Source: Verrucomicrobiales bacterium (GTDB taxonomy: Bacteria; Verrucomicrobiota; Verrucomicrobiia; Limisphaerales; J093). From it: a stretch of DNA of 64,000 bases. How positions within the stretch are numbered: the stretch's first letter is position 1; every line of letters starts with the position of its first letter. This document shows, piece by piece, positions 1 through 8,786 of the stretch. The stretch is from assembly GCA_024233305.1 (NCBI GenBank), contig JACKPV010000022.1:186001-250000 (forward strand), written 5' to 3'. The translations under genes were made by a program, and so were the position numbers. The notes under the pieces were generated by a model, which was given only the letters and a program-made list of their open reading frames with translations, was not told the DNA's origin and ran no database searches.

Positions 1-2102
1 ACCCCGAGAATCCCGGCGGCCCGGGCGGTGTTGCCGAAGAGTTCGCGCAACAACTGCATGTCCACGGTCGGACCGAGACAGACGTGCGCCGTCCGTCCGT
101 CGGGGAGGCGGAAGGGATTCTCGGGAGAGTTCGAGGGCCCCGTGACGAGCCAGTGGTTTCGTGGTTCCTCGACGAGGTTGTCGAGATAGAACAGCGACGA
201 TTCCTTGAGCACCGGGTAGGCCTGGGCCAGGAACTCGCGATCCCCGGTGAAGGCGTAGTGTTCCCAGAGATGTTCACAGAGCCACGCGGATCCGCTCACC
301 GTCGAACCCCACGAAGCCGATTCGCCCGGCGAGGTGAAGCCCCACGGATTGGTGATGACGTGGGCGACCCAGCCGCGGGCGTTGTAGTAGGCCCGCGCCG
401 TCTTCCGTCCCGGTTCCACCAGCGAGGCAATGAGGGCGTGCATCGGTTGGTGGAGTTCCGACAGGTTGCAGACCTCGGCCGGCCAGTAGTTCATCTGCAC
501 GTTGATGTCGAGATGCCAGTCCCCGTTCCACGGCGTCTGGATCTCCTCCGCCCAAAGGCCTTGCAGGTTCGCCGGCAACCCGCCCGGACGCGAGGAACTG
601 ATCAGCAGATAGCGCCCATGGTCGAAGTAGAGCCCGGCCAACGCCGGATCCGCCGCGCCGTCGGCAAAGCCCTGCAACCGGCGGTCCGTGGGCCGGTCGC
701 TGTTCGCGGTCCGCGGCAGGTCCAGGGCAACCCGGTCAAACCAGTGCCGGTAATCGGCAACGTGCGCCGCGCGCAGGGCCGCAAACCCTTTCGTCGCTGC
801 GCGATCCAGATCGGCCGCGGTCGCCGCGACGGGATCGTCCACCTGTCGTCCCGCAAATCCCCGGTAGTCAGTGGCCGCCGTCACCAGCAACATCGCCGCA
901 TCCGCCCCGCTCACGGTCAGCCGGTCGCCCCCGGCCTCCACCGTGCCGTTCTTCACCACCACCCGCACCCGCGCGACGTAGGTGACCCCGTCGCCACCAC
1001 GACCATCATTCAGCGTCCCGGTCATCAACAGTTCGCCGGGCGCGACCACCGTCGTCGTGGCCCGCTCCGGGCGGTCCAACCCGATGCTGAAACCCAACGC
1101 CCCCGCCCGGTCGACGGTCAGCCGCGACACGAACACTTCGTCCGGCGCACTGATGAAATGCTCGCGCCGATGCCGGACCCCCTCGTGCTCGTAGGTAACC
1201 GTGGCGGTCGCCGTGGCCAGATCGAGCGAACGACGATACCCCGGGCTGTCCCCGATGTCCGCCGGTCCGGTCGTCACTCCTGCCAGGGAGATCTCGGCCA
1301 CCTGGAAATGCTCCACCCCCGGGTTCGGCTGAAACCGGAAGCGGTAATGCCGGTAGGCGCCCGGATGCGCGACCGCGTAGTCGCGTTGCTCGTGGCGTTG
1401 GTTGAAGAGCGGTTCGTTCGCGTGCCCGTCCAGCAACGTCCATTCCCGGCCATCGGTCGAGCCTTCGAAGGTCCAGGTGCGTGGATCGCGTTCGGGCATG
1501 TCGTTGGCCGACGTCAGCGCATAGCGCGCGACCCGGACCGGCCCGCCGGCGTCGAGCTGCCATTCGACGGGCTGGCCCGCATGGATGACACACCATTTCG
1601 TCCGTGGATTTCGGTCGGTGGTCATGGTCACAGCTTCGCTGGCCGGCGCATCGTGGCCGCTGCCACAGCGGAGCGTCGCGGGAATCCGGGCCCCGGCGAA
1701 CTGGAGGCGCAGATTACCGAGCACCTGATAGCAACCGAAGGGAACATTGGCGCCGCTCCCGTGCCCCGACCCCGGCCCTTCGCAGGTGAAATTCTCGTTC
1801 ACCAGCGCCTCCGCCTCGACGTTCTTCCCAGCCAGCAGCAGGCGACGGATCTCCGGCAGCGCGCGCCAGGCTTCCGGGCGGTCGGCGTCCTGCGGGGACC
1901 CCGACCACATCGAACTCTCGTTCAGCACGATCCGCTCGACGTCGACCCCGCCGAACACCATCGCTCCGAGACGTCCATTGCCCAGTGGCAACGACCGCGT
2001 GAAGTGGTTGGCCGGTTGTTCAAACCAGAGTTCCTCGGCGGCAACCGCGGCAACGGCGGTCAGCGTCCCGAGCAGAAGCAGGGAAGGAAGGCGGACTGAC
2101 AT
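1..2102 (-). CDS. Glycoside hydrolase family 95 (alpha-L-fucosidase), C-terminus beyond window
   Basis: Secreted enzyme expected to remove terminal L-fucose (or L-galactose) from glycans. The frame begins with ATG at 2102 and stays open to the window edge, so about 700 residues are visible and the C-terminus is missing. Residues 1-22 form a signal peptide (MSVRLPSLLLLGTL, cleavage near AVAAEE). The GH95 N-terminal domain follows (PLGNGRLGAMVFGG, LNESSMWSG). At about residues 159-277 a discoidin (F5/8 type C)-like segment is inserted (TDRNPRTKWC, WTFEGSTDGREWTLL, YRHYRFRF). The GH95 (alpha/alpha)6 barrel then carries the family hallmarks DINVQMNYWPAE, with the catalytic Asn pair, and GPSNSPENPF near residue 657, whose Glu matches the general acid of characterised GH95 enzymes. 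The catalytic Asp region lies outside the window. The family call is firm; linkage specificity cannot be read from sequence. Confidence 0.9.
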   Translation of the reverse strand, partial: MSVRLPSLLLLGTLTAVAAVAAEELWFEQPANHFTRSLPLGNGRLGAMVFGGVDVERIVLNESSMWSGSPQDADRPEAWRALPEIRRLLLAGKNVEAEALVNENFTCEGPGSGHGSGANVPFGCYQVLGNLRLQFAGARIPATLRCGSGHDAPASEAVTMTTDRNPRTKWCVIHAGQPVEWQLDAGGPVRVARYALTSANDMPERDPRTWTFEGSTDGREWTLLDGHANEPLFNQRHEQRDYAVAHPGAYRHYRFRFQPNPGVEHFQVAEISLAGVTTGPADIGDSPGYRRSLDLATATATVTYEHEGVRHRREHFISAPDEVFVSRLTVDRAGALGFSIGLDRPERATTTVVAPGELLMTGTLNDGRGGDGVTYVARVRVVVKNGTVEAGGDRLTVSGADAAMLLVTAATDYRGFAGRQVDDPVAATAADLDRAATKGFAALRAAHVADYRHWFDRVALDLPRTANSDRPTDRRLQGFADGAADPALAGLYFDHGRYLLISSSRPGGLPANLQGLWAEEIQTPWNGDWHLDINVQMNYWPAEVCNLSELHQPMHALIASLVEPGRKTARAYYNARGWVAHVITNPWGFTSPGESASWGSTVSGSAWLCEHLWEHYAFTGDREFLAQAYPVLKESSLFYLDNLVEEPRNHWLVTGPSNSPENPFRLPDGRTAHVCLGPTVDMQLLRELFGNTARAAGILG

Positions 2103-2202
2103 GCTGATTCCTGATGTTTCGATTGAACGCCGGCGAGCGTGCGGTCCCCCTTTCGTTCCAGGCAAGTTCCATTTCCGCCCGCCCGCCAGAACCTCCACGA
2201 TG

Positions 2203-2709
2203 ACTTCATTCGGATTCCCAGGCGCTTGCGGTTGTTGGAGTTGAAAGGAGTGCTTCTCCGTTTTTGGTGGTTTGCCTCGTAGAAAGCGCGCATGGAATCG
2301 ACCGACACCGCCACTCACTCCCGGGCCTTCACCGCCGATCCGCCCCTTTCGCTGCTCAAACACCTTGCTGTCCAATCCCTCGATCCCCACGAATACGAGC
2401 GGGCCGGCCAACTCCTCCAACCGCCATCCTCCGGGGCCGGGCTGCGCCCGTTTTTTTGCCCGCTTGGTGCGCGGTCACTGGGACGGTTGCGAAAGCCGCA
2501 ACCACTGGGCGTGCGACGCCTGCCTGCGCGAGGACCAAACCCGCTCCAAGCACTGCTCCCTCAACTGCGCCCTGGCGGCCCTGTGCGTCTGCCGGATCGG
2601 ACTCAGGGCCGACCGGCATTCCGACTCCTCCGGGCCCGCCCTCCAGGAGCGCTGCCGGAACAATCCCCTCATCCCGCTCCAAACCCTCTTCAAGAACTAC
2701 TGTAAATGA
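2203..2709 (+). mobile_element. Decayed DUF4338-ISAs1 transposase element, copy 1 (internal deletion)
   Basis: Remnant of a transposase-like gene. ATG at 2292 opens a DUF4338 (DruA-like) N-terminus (MESTDTATHSRAFTADPPL ... YERAGQLL). After about 45 residues the homology jumps, in another frame, to the C-terminal end of an ISAs1 DDE transposase (VRGHWDGCESRNHW, LREDQTRSKH, ending KNYCK at 2709). Several hundred codons between the two ends are missing and the frames disagree, so it is not functional. About 90 bp before the ATG match the same stretch before copy 2 at 40722, for example GCGGTTGTTGGAGTTGAAA. No clear terminal inverted repeats were found. The DUF4338-ISAs1 architecture is recalled from verrucomicrobial genomes, not searched here. 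Confidence 0.75.
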
Positions 2710-2863
2710 AGACACGGTGCCTCCGCCCAAGCGCATCAAGTTCGCATTCGAACAGGCGAGGATTTCCTTCCGATCCAGGGCGGGGCTGCTAGCATCCGTG
2801 GCGTGCCCGCCTGCCTCGCACCCGATGTCCGGGTGGCGCGACCGGGCGGTGTGACGAATTGCC

Positions 2864-4069
2864 ATGCGATTGAACCGACGATCTTTCCTCAAGTGCGCCT
2901 CCGGTCTGCTCGCCACCGTTCCGGTGGTCGCCCCGGCGCGGGTGTTTGGCGCGAACGACCGCATCACGATGGGCTGCATCGGCATGGGCGGTCAGGGACG
3001 CGGCGACATGGGCGGTTTCCTCGGCTTCCCGGAGGTCCGCGTCCTGGCGGTGTGCGATGTGGTCGCGCAACACCGGCAGCAGGCGAAGGCCATGGTGGAC
3101 AGCCGCTACAACAACCAGGATTGCGCCAGCGTCGGGGATTTCATGGACGTCCTGGACCGGCCCGACATCGATGCGGTGCTGATCGCGACGCCGGATCACT
3201 GGCACGCCATCATCGCGACCGAGGCCATGCGGCGCGGGAAGGACGTTTACTGCGAAAAGCCCGAGTCGTTGACGGTGCGCCAGGGCCGGGTGATGACCCG
3301 GGTCGCCCGCCGGTATGGACGGGTCTTCTCGGGCGGAAGCCAGCGGGTTTGGGGCGACTACAACTGGTATCACAAGATGGTGCGCGGCGGAGCCATCGGG
3401 GAGCCGAAGGAAGCGTGGGTGAACGTCGGGGGACCATCGGGACCGTGTTACCTGGCGCCCGAACCGGTTCCGGAAGGCGTCGACTGGGACCGCTGGCTGG
3501 GGCCGGCGCCGTGGCGGCCGTTTCATCCCACGTTGATTCGCGGCGGCTTCCGGCCCTACCGCGATTATTCGGGCGGAGGCATGACAGACTGGGGATGTCA
3601 CGGGTTCGGCGGCGCCCTGTTCTGCCTCGATCTGCATCGGACCGGCCCCGTCGAAATCATTCCGCCGGACGGCCAGGACTTCCCGCAACTGACCTACATC
3701 TTCGCCAACGGCATCCGCATTTATCACGGCGGAGGCTGGGGTGGGCTGCTGTCGTTCCGCGGAACCGAGCGGGAAATCCCCGACCGTGAACTGGGCGAAG
3801 GCTTGACGCCGCCGGACATCGAGATTCCGAACTACAAGGGACGCGGGGGAATCTTCGGCGACTTCCTGCATTGCGTGCGCACACGCGAGCGTCCGTTCCG
3901 GGACATCGAGATCGCGCACCGCACGGCCACGCATTGTCATCTCGGGAACATCGCTTGCTGGTTGAACCGCCGGTTGCAATGGGATCCCGAAAAAGAGGAG
4001 ATCATCGGCGATCCGGAGGCCAGCCGCTGGCTGGACCGTGCGATGCGGGAACCGTGGTCACTGGCCTGA
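2864..4069 (+). CDS. Gfo/Idh/MocA-family oxidoreductase, Tat-exported
   Basis: NAD(P)-dependent sugar or polyol dehydrogenase-like protein of 401 aa, probably acting in the periplasm. The N-terminus MRLNRRSFLKCASGL is a twin-arginine signal. The Rossmann part begins ITMGCIGMGGQGRG and continues VLAVCDVV. The family EKP motif is present (VYCEKPESLT, about residue 130) and is followed by the alpha/beta C-terminal domain (GGMTDWGCHGFGGALFC). It starts the run of plus-strand genes that continues with the HEAT protein 18 bp downstream and the GH97, suggesting a sugar-utilisation operon. The substrate cannot be assigned; Tat-exported members of this family are very common in Verrucomicrobiota and Planctomycetota. 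Confidence 0.9.
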   Translation: MRLNRRSFLKCASGLLATVPVVAPARVFGANDRITMGCIGMGGQGRGDMGGFLGFPEVRVLAVCDVVAQHRQQAKAMVDSRYNNQDCASVGDFMDVLDRPDIDAVLIATPDHWHAIIATEAMRRGKDVYCEKPESLTVRQGRVMTRVARRYGRVFSGGSQRVWGDYNWYHKMVRGGAIGEPKEAWVNVGGPSGPCYLAPEPVPEGVDWDRWLGPAPWRPFHPTLIRGGFRPYRDYSGGGMTDWGCHGFGGALFCLDLHRTGPVEIIPPDGQDFPQLTYIFANGIRIYHGGGWGGLLSFRGTEREIPDRELGEGLTPPDIEIPNYKGRGGIFGDFLHCVRTRERPFRDIEIAHRTATHCHLGNIACWLNRRLQWDPEKEEIIGDPEASRWLDRAMREPWSLA

Positions 4070-4087
4070 ACCCTGGAAGGAACGCCC

Positions 4088-6637
4088 ATGAAAACGCATC
4101 TCTCTCAGCCCATGAACACCATCCTCCGGTGGCTGGCTTCGGCAGTTCTCGGTTCCCTTGCGCCTCTCGCCGGGATGGCGGCGGAGGGGGAGGAACCGGA
4201 CACCGCCTGGTCGGCGGTGGTGGGTTTCGAGCCCGGCCAGGACGCCGCGCCGCTGAACCAGGTCGAGGCCGCCGTGGTGGCCGCCTTGAATGAGCCGGCG
4301 GCCCGGCTCGAAATGGAAACCCGGCTGCTTCGCGCGCTGGAACTGGCGCGCACGCCCGCAGCCATGGACTTCGTTTGCCGGCAGTTGCGGACCGTTGGCA
4401 CGGAGCGGTCGGTGCGCGCGCTGGCTGCCCTGTTACGCGATCCTGAGGGCTCGCACATGGCGCGGTTTGCCCTGGTGGCCATCGGGGGCGGCCCGGCAGC
4501 GCAGGCGTTGGAGGCCGCGTTGCCGGAGGTTCCACCGGCGCTTCAGGCGGGCATTCTGAACAGCATCGGGGAACTGGGCTATTGTCAGGCGGCTGGCCCC
4601 GAGGTCCCGCGGTTGTTGCGGTCCGACAACCCAACGCTGGCCGCCGCGGCCGCGGACGCGCTCGGAAAGCTCCGTAACTGCCGGTGGGCGGCGGCGCAGT
4701 TGGAGAGTGCGCGGCCGACCGCCGGACCGGCGCTTCGCCGGCACATCGACAATGCACTGCTGGCCGCCGCCGAAAAGCTCCCGGACGCGGGCGCGGAGGC
4801 GGAGGCCCGGCGCATCTACGAGGCTTACGCGGGAGCCGAACAGCCCGTGCACCTGCGCATTGCCGCCCTGCACGGGTTGGTCCGGCTCGGAGGAAACGAC
4901 GCCTGGACGATGGCGGCCGACGCGATCCGGTCGGAGGATGCCGCCCTGCAAGCCAGCGCCGTGGGGCTCGTGCGGCTGCCCGGTTCCGCCGGGGCAACGC
5001 GCGCCTTTGCCGCGCTCGCGCCCGGCCTCGAGGAACCGGCGCGCGCCCTCCTGCTGGCCGCGCTCGGGGATCGTGGCGATGCAGCGGCCGCGCCCGCCCT
5101 GCTCGCGGCGACGTTCGACGACGGCGAATCGGTGCGTCTCGCGGCCATCGAGGCCTTGGGCAAGGTCGGTGGCGCGGGCGCGGTGGAACGGCTGGCGAGC
5201 CTGGCCGCGGAGTCAAGAGGCGCGCTGCAACGGGCTGCGAGAACCGCCCTCCTCCGCTTGGCCGACGCCGGCGTAAACGCCGTACTGACGGCCGGAGTGG
5301 CGCCGATGGAGGACCCGGTGCGCGTGGAACGTCTGCGCGCGCTGGCGGCCCGGGGCGCCGCGGAAGCCCTGCCGGCAGTCCGGGTTGCGGCACGCGATCC
5401 CGCGCCGGAAGTCCGGCAGGCGGCTATCGCCGCTCTGGGCGAACTCAGCGGGGCCGACGGGATCGGGTTCCTCGTCGACCTGCTGCTGGCTCCCGGCGAA
5501 CCCGGGGAACGCGAAGCGGTGGCCGACGCCATCGAATCGGCGTTCGGACGACTCACCGAACCGCGAACCAAGGCCGGCCCCCTGCTGGCCCGATTCGACG
5601 ATGCGCCGGTGGCCGCGCGCCCGGCGTTTCTCCGGTTGTTGAGCCGGACCGGCGACGACGCGGCCTTGGCGCCGGTGCAGGCTGCATTGCGGACGCCGAT
5701 CCCGACCGTGATGGATGCTGCGGTGCGGGCGCTGGCAGAATGGCCCGACCCAACCCCCGCCGCGGACCTCCTGACGCTGGCGCGCCAATCGGACAATCGG
5801 ACGCACCGGGTGCTCGCGCTGCGCGGGTACGTGCGCATGGCGGCCCTGACCGATGATCCGGCGCCGATGTATGCGAAGGCCTTCGAGGTGGCGCAAAGCG
5901 TCGAGGACCGCCGCTTGGTGCTCGCCGGAATCGGCGTGGCTGATTCCCCGGCGGCGCTCGATCTCGTCGCGCCCTGGTTGGAATCGCCCGAGGTGCGCGC
6001 CGAGGCCGCGGTGGCGACCGTGCAAATCGCGGAGAAAGCCTGGCGCCGGGATGCAGCCCGGGCCCGGGCTGCGTTGCGATTGGTGATCGAGAAGCAACCC
6101 GACGGTCCGGCGGCGGCCCGGGCGAGGGAGGTGCTCAACGAACTGGAGCAATACGAGGGTTACCTGCTTGTCTGGCAAGTGAGCGGCCCGTTCCAGGTGA
6201 AGGGCAAGGACAGCCGGGTGGTCTTCGACACGGCGTTTCCGGCCGAAGACCCGGCGGCGGAAGGAATCGAGTGGCGCCCGCTCAAGGAAGGGATCGGCGC
6301 GTGGGACATCAACCTCGAAGCGACCTTCCCGAATCTGGACCAAGTGGCGGCCTACGCCCGCACGCGGGTGTGGTCGCCGCGCGAGCAACCCGCGGTGATT
6401 GAGGCCGGCAGCGATGACGCCATCAAAATTTGGCTGAACAGGAATCTTGTGCATGCGAACTACGCCCAGCGGTCGTTGAGTCCGCGCCAGGACCGCGTGA
6501 CCGTCGCCCTGCGTGCAGGTTGGAATGATCTGCTGCTGAAGGTGGTGGACCACGGGGGGGGCTGGGCCTTCGCCTGCCGCCTGCGGCAACCGGACGGCGA
6601 CGCCCTCAAGGACCTGAAGGCGGAGGTTCCGGAATGA
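4088..6637 (+). CDS. Secreted HEAT-repeat protein with C-terminal beta-sandwich-like domain
   Basis: Protein of 849 aa with no predicted catalytic function. The start is supported by GGAAGGA seven bases upstream. A signal peptide spans about residues 8-35 (LRWLASAVLGSLAPLAGMAAE). Most of the chain is alpha-helical HEAT repeats of about 30-40 residues, recognisable as AxxALGxLG-type units (VRLAAIEALGKVGG, VRQAAIAALGELSG). From about residue 700 the composition changes to a non-helical domain (YLLVWQVSGPFQ, AGSDDAIKIWLNRNLVH, GWNDLLLKVVDHGGGW) like the PA14/galactose-binding-type C-termini of planctomycete and verrucomicrobial HEAT proteins. It lies between an exported oxidoreductase and a GH97 whose ATG overlaps this stop codon. 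A scaffold or glycan-binding role is inference. Confidence 0.85.
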   Translation: MKTHLSQPMNTILRWLASAVLGSLAPLAGMAAEGEEPDTAWSAVVGFEPGQDAAPLNQVEAAVVAALNEPAARLEMETRLLRALELARTPAAMDFVCRQLRTVGTERSVRALAALLRDPEGSHMARFALVAIGGGPAAQALEAALPEVPPALQAGILNSIGELGYCQAAGPEVPRLLRSDNPTLAAAAADALGKLRNCRWAAAQLESARPTAGPALRRHIDNALLAAAEKLPDAGAEAEARRIYEAYAGAEQPVHLRIAALHGLVRLGGNDAWTMAADAIRSEDAALQASAVGLVRLPGSAGATRAFAALAPGLEEPARALLLAALGDRGDAAAAPALLAATFDDGESVRLAAIEALGKVGGAGAVERLASLAAESRGALQRAARTALLRLADAGVNAVLTAGVAPMEDPVRVERLRALAARGAAEALPAVRVAARDPAPEVRQAAIAALGELSGADGIGFLVDLLLAPGEPGEREAVADAIESAFGRLTEPRTKAGPLLARFDDAPVAARPAFLRLLSRTGDDAALAPVQAALRTPIPTVMDAAVRALAEWPDPTPAADLLTLARQSDNRTHRVLALRGYVRMAALTDDPAPMYAKAFEVAQSVEDRRLVLAGIGVADSPAALDLVAPWLESPEVRAEAAVATVQIAEKAWRRDAARARAALRLVIEKQPDGPAAARAREVLNELEQYEGYLLVWQVSGPFQVKGKDSRVVFDTAFPAEDPAAEGIEWRPLKEGIGAWDINLEATFPNLDQVAAYARTRVWSPREQPAVIEAGSDDAIKIWLNRNLVHANYAQRSLSPRQDRVTVALRAGWNDLLLKVVDHGGGWAFACRLRQPDGDALKDLKAEVPE

Positions 6638-8592
6638 GGTGGCGCCTGCCGCGCCGGCGTTCCCTGGCGCCCCTGGTTCGGGGCCCGTTGGCGGCACTGT
6701 TTGGAGTTCTGACCGCGCTGCCCGTTGGCGCCCACGCCGGGGAACCGCTCGCGTTGGCTTCGCCCGACAGCCGCCTGGTGGTGACCTTTCACCCGGGCGG
6801 CGACGGGGAATGGGGAGATCCAAGCTACGAAGTCCATTTCGGGACCCGCGCGGTGGTGGTCCGTTCCGGGCTGGGGCTGGAGTTCAGCGATGCCGAACCG
6901 CTGCGTGGGTTGGGTGTGATCGACACGGCCTGGCACAGCCAGCGCGGGGAATGGCGGCCGGTTTACGGCGAGCGGGCGCTGGTGGCGGACCGGTTCAACG
7001 AACTGAAAGTCGGGTTGCAGGAGGCAGGCGGTTCCCGACGACGGATCGATTTCGTCTTCCGCGCGTATGACGAGGGCGTCGCCTTCTGTGCGACCCTGCC
7101 GCGCCAACCGGGCTGGGAATCCGTGCGAATCGAGCGCGAGCACACCGAGTTCCGCTTCCCGGCAGACCATGAAGCCTGGGCGGTCTACAGCGCACAGGGC
7201 AACTACCGCCGGGTGCGCCTGGAGGAGATCAAGTCCGGTTGCGAGCGGCCCCTCACCATCGCCGCCGCGGATGACCTTTACCTGGCCGTGGGCGAGGCGA
7301 GGCTCGTGGACCATGCGCGGATGAAGCTCGGTCCGTTGTCCGGAATCCCGCATGCGCTCGTCAGCGAGCTGAGCAGTCCGGTCGAAGCCGGCCTGCCGTT
7401 GACCACGCCGTGGCGGGTGATCATGGCCGCCCCGAGTCCGGGCAGACTGCTCGAAAACAATGATCTCTTCCTGAACCTCAACGAACCCTGCGCCATCGCG
7501 GAGACTTCGTGGATCAAGCCCGGAAAGGTGATTCGCGAAGTGACGCTGACCACCGCGGGCGGCAAGGCCTGCGTGGATTTCGCGGTCCGCCGGAACCTGC
7601 AGTATGTCGAGTTTGATGCGGGGTGGTACGGGCCGGAAGGCGATGATTCTTCGGATGCCACCACGGTAACCGTCGATCCGCAGCGGTCGCCGGGACCGCT
7701 GGACCTGCCCGACGTCCTGCGTTACGCGCGCGATCGTGGCATCGGGGTGATCCTGTATGTGAACCGCCGCGCCCTCGAACGGCAGTTGGGTGAAATCCTG
7801 CCGCTCTATCGCTCCTGGGGCATTGCCGGCGTGAAATACGGTTTCGTAAACGTCGGCTCGCAGCGCTGGACCACGTGGTTGCACGACGCCGTGCGCCAGG
7901 CGGCGGCCAACCGGCTGATGGTCGACATCCACGACGAATACCGCCCGACCGGCTATTCACGGACGTATCCCAACCTGATGACGCAGGAGGGAATTGCCGG
8001 GGACGAAACGCGGCCGAAGAACGATCAGACCCTGACGATTCTCTTCACCCGCATGCTGGCGGGCGCCGCAGACAACACGATTTGCTACTACGACCGGCGC
8101 GTGGACGAGAACGCGAGTCACGCCTACCAGCTGGCGAAGGCGGTTTGCCTCTACAGTCCATGGCAGTTCCTCTACTGGTATGACCGCCCGGCGACATCCC
8201 CGGCGCGGACCGGCGGCGCCGGGGGGGCGCAGACGGGCATCGGCGACGAGCCGGAGTTGGAGTTCTTCGATGCCGTGCCCACCACCTGGGACGAGACCCG
8301 GGCGCTTCACGGGCGCATTGGCGAGTACGCGGTGATCGCCCGGCGGAGCGGCGACGAGTGGTTCGTTGGCTGCCTGAACAGCACGGTCGGGCGGACGCTG
8401 GCAATCCCGTTTGATTTCCTGCCGGCAGACCGCGCCTACGTGGCGCACGTCTATTCGGATGACCCGTCAGCCGCCACGCGCACGCAGGTCCGCATCGACC
8501 GGAAGGCCGTCAATTCGACCACGGTCCACCAATCCGTGTTGGGCCCGCAAGGAGGACAAGCGATCCACCTGGTCCCCGCGGCCGCGCCGTGA
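6634..8592 (+). CDS. Glycoside hydrolase family 97 protein
   Basis: GH97 enzyme of 652 aa (alpha-glucosidase/alpha-galactosidase family, SusB-type). Its ATG overlaps the preceding stop as ATGA, so translation is probably coupled to the HEAT gene. After a signal peptide (LAALFGVLTALPVGAHAGE), the N-terminal beta-sandwich runs from LASPDSRLVVTFHPGG to about residue 275. The (beta/alpha)8 barrel follows, with VEFDAGWYGPE, the acidic segment MVDIHDEYRPTGYSRTYPN and MTQEGIAGDE, and the characteristic FTRMLAGAADNTICYYD. The position that reads KxDF with a catalytic Asp in retaining GH97 reads KYGF here, which argues for the inverting subgroup or altered catalysis. A C-terminal beta-domain closes the protein. 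Family call firm; anomer and substrate not determined. Confidence 0.9.
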   Translation: MRWRLPRRRSLAPLVRGPLAALFGVLTALPVGAHAGEPLALASPDSRLVVTFHPGGDGEWGDPSYEVHFGTRAVVVRSGLGLEFSDAEPLRGLGVIDTAWHSQRGEWRPVYGERALVADRFNELKVGLQEAGGSRRRIDFVFRAYDEGVAFCATLPRQPGWESVRIEREHTEFRFPADHEAWAVYSAQGNYRRVRLEEIKSGCERPLTIAAADDLYLAVGEARLVDHARMKLGPLSGIPHALVSELSSPVEAGLPLTTPWRVIMAAPSPGRLLENNDLFLNLNEPCAIAETSWIKPGKVIREVTLTTAGGKACVDFAVRRNLQYVEFDAGWYGPEGDDSSDATTVTVDPQRSPGPLDLPDVLRYARDRGIGVILYVNRRALERQLGEILPLYRSWGIAGVKYGFVNVGSQRWTTWLHDAVRQAAANRLMVDIHDEYRPTGYSRTYPNLMTQEGIAGDETRPKNDQTLTILFTRMLAGAADNTICYYDRRVDENASHAYQLAKAVCLYSPWQFLYWYDRPATSPARTGGAGGAQTGIGDEPELEFFDAVPTTWDETRALHGRIGEYAVIARRSGDEWFVGCLNSTVGRTLAIPFDFLPADRAYVAHVYSDDPSAATRTQVRIDRKAVNSTTVHQSVLGPQGGQAIHLVPAAAP

Positions 8593-8786
8593 CCATTCAT
8601 CCCGGTCGGAACCGTGCCGCGCTTCGCAGCTGCCGACATCGGGCCGCCACATGATGCAGCGCGAAGACGGACGCGCCGCGCTGGGAACGGAGGCGCAGCG
8701 GAGCCGTCCAGGCAACCAAGGCGGTAGCGCCTTCCGGGCCCGGTCCGGCAGGAGGACGCAACGGTCCCCGACGGAACGCCGTCCGG

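Noticed and set aside
84..2099. A 671-codon plus-strand open frame
   Set aside because: Opposite the clear GH95 gene, whose frame carries signal peptide and catalytic motifs.
8593..8786. Convergent gap between GH97 and the metal ATPase examined for a terminator
   Set aside because: Only an imperfect stem near 8763-8783 without T-run; not supported.
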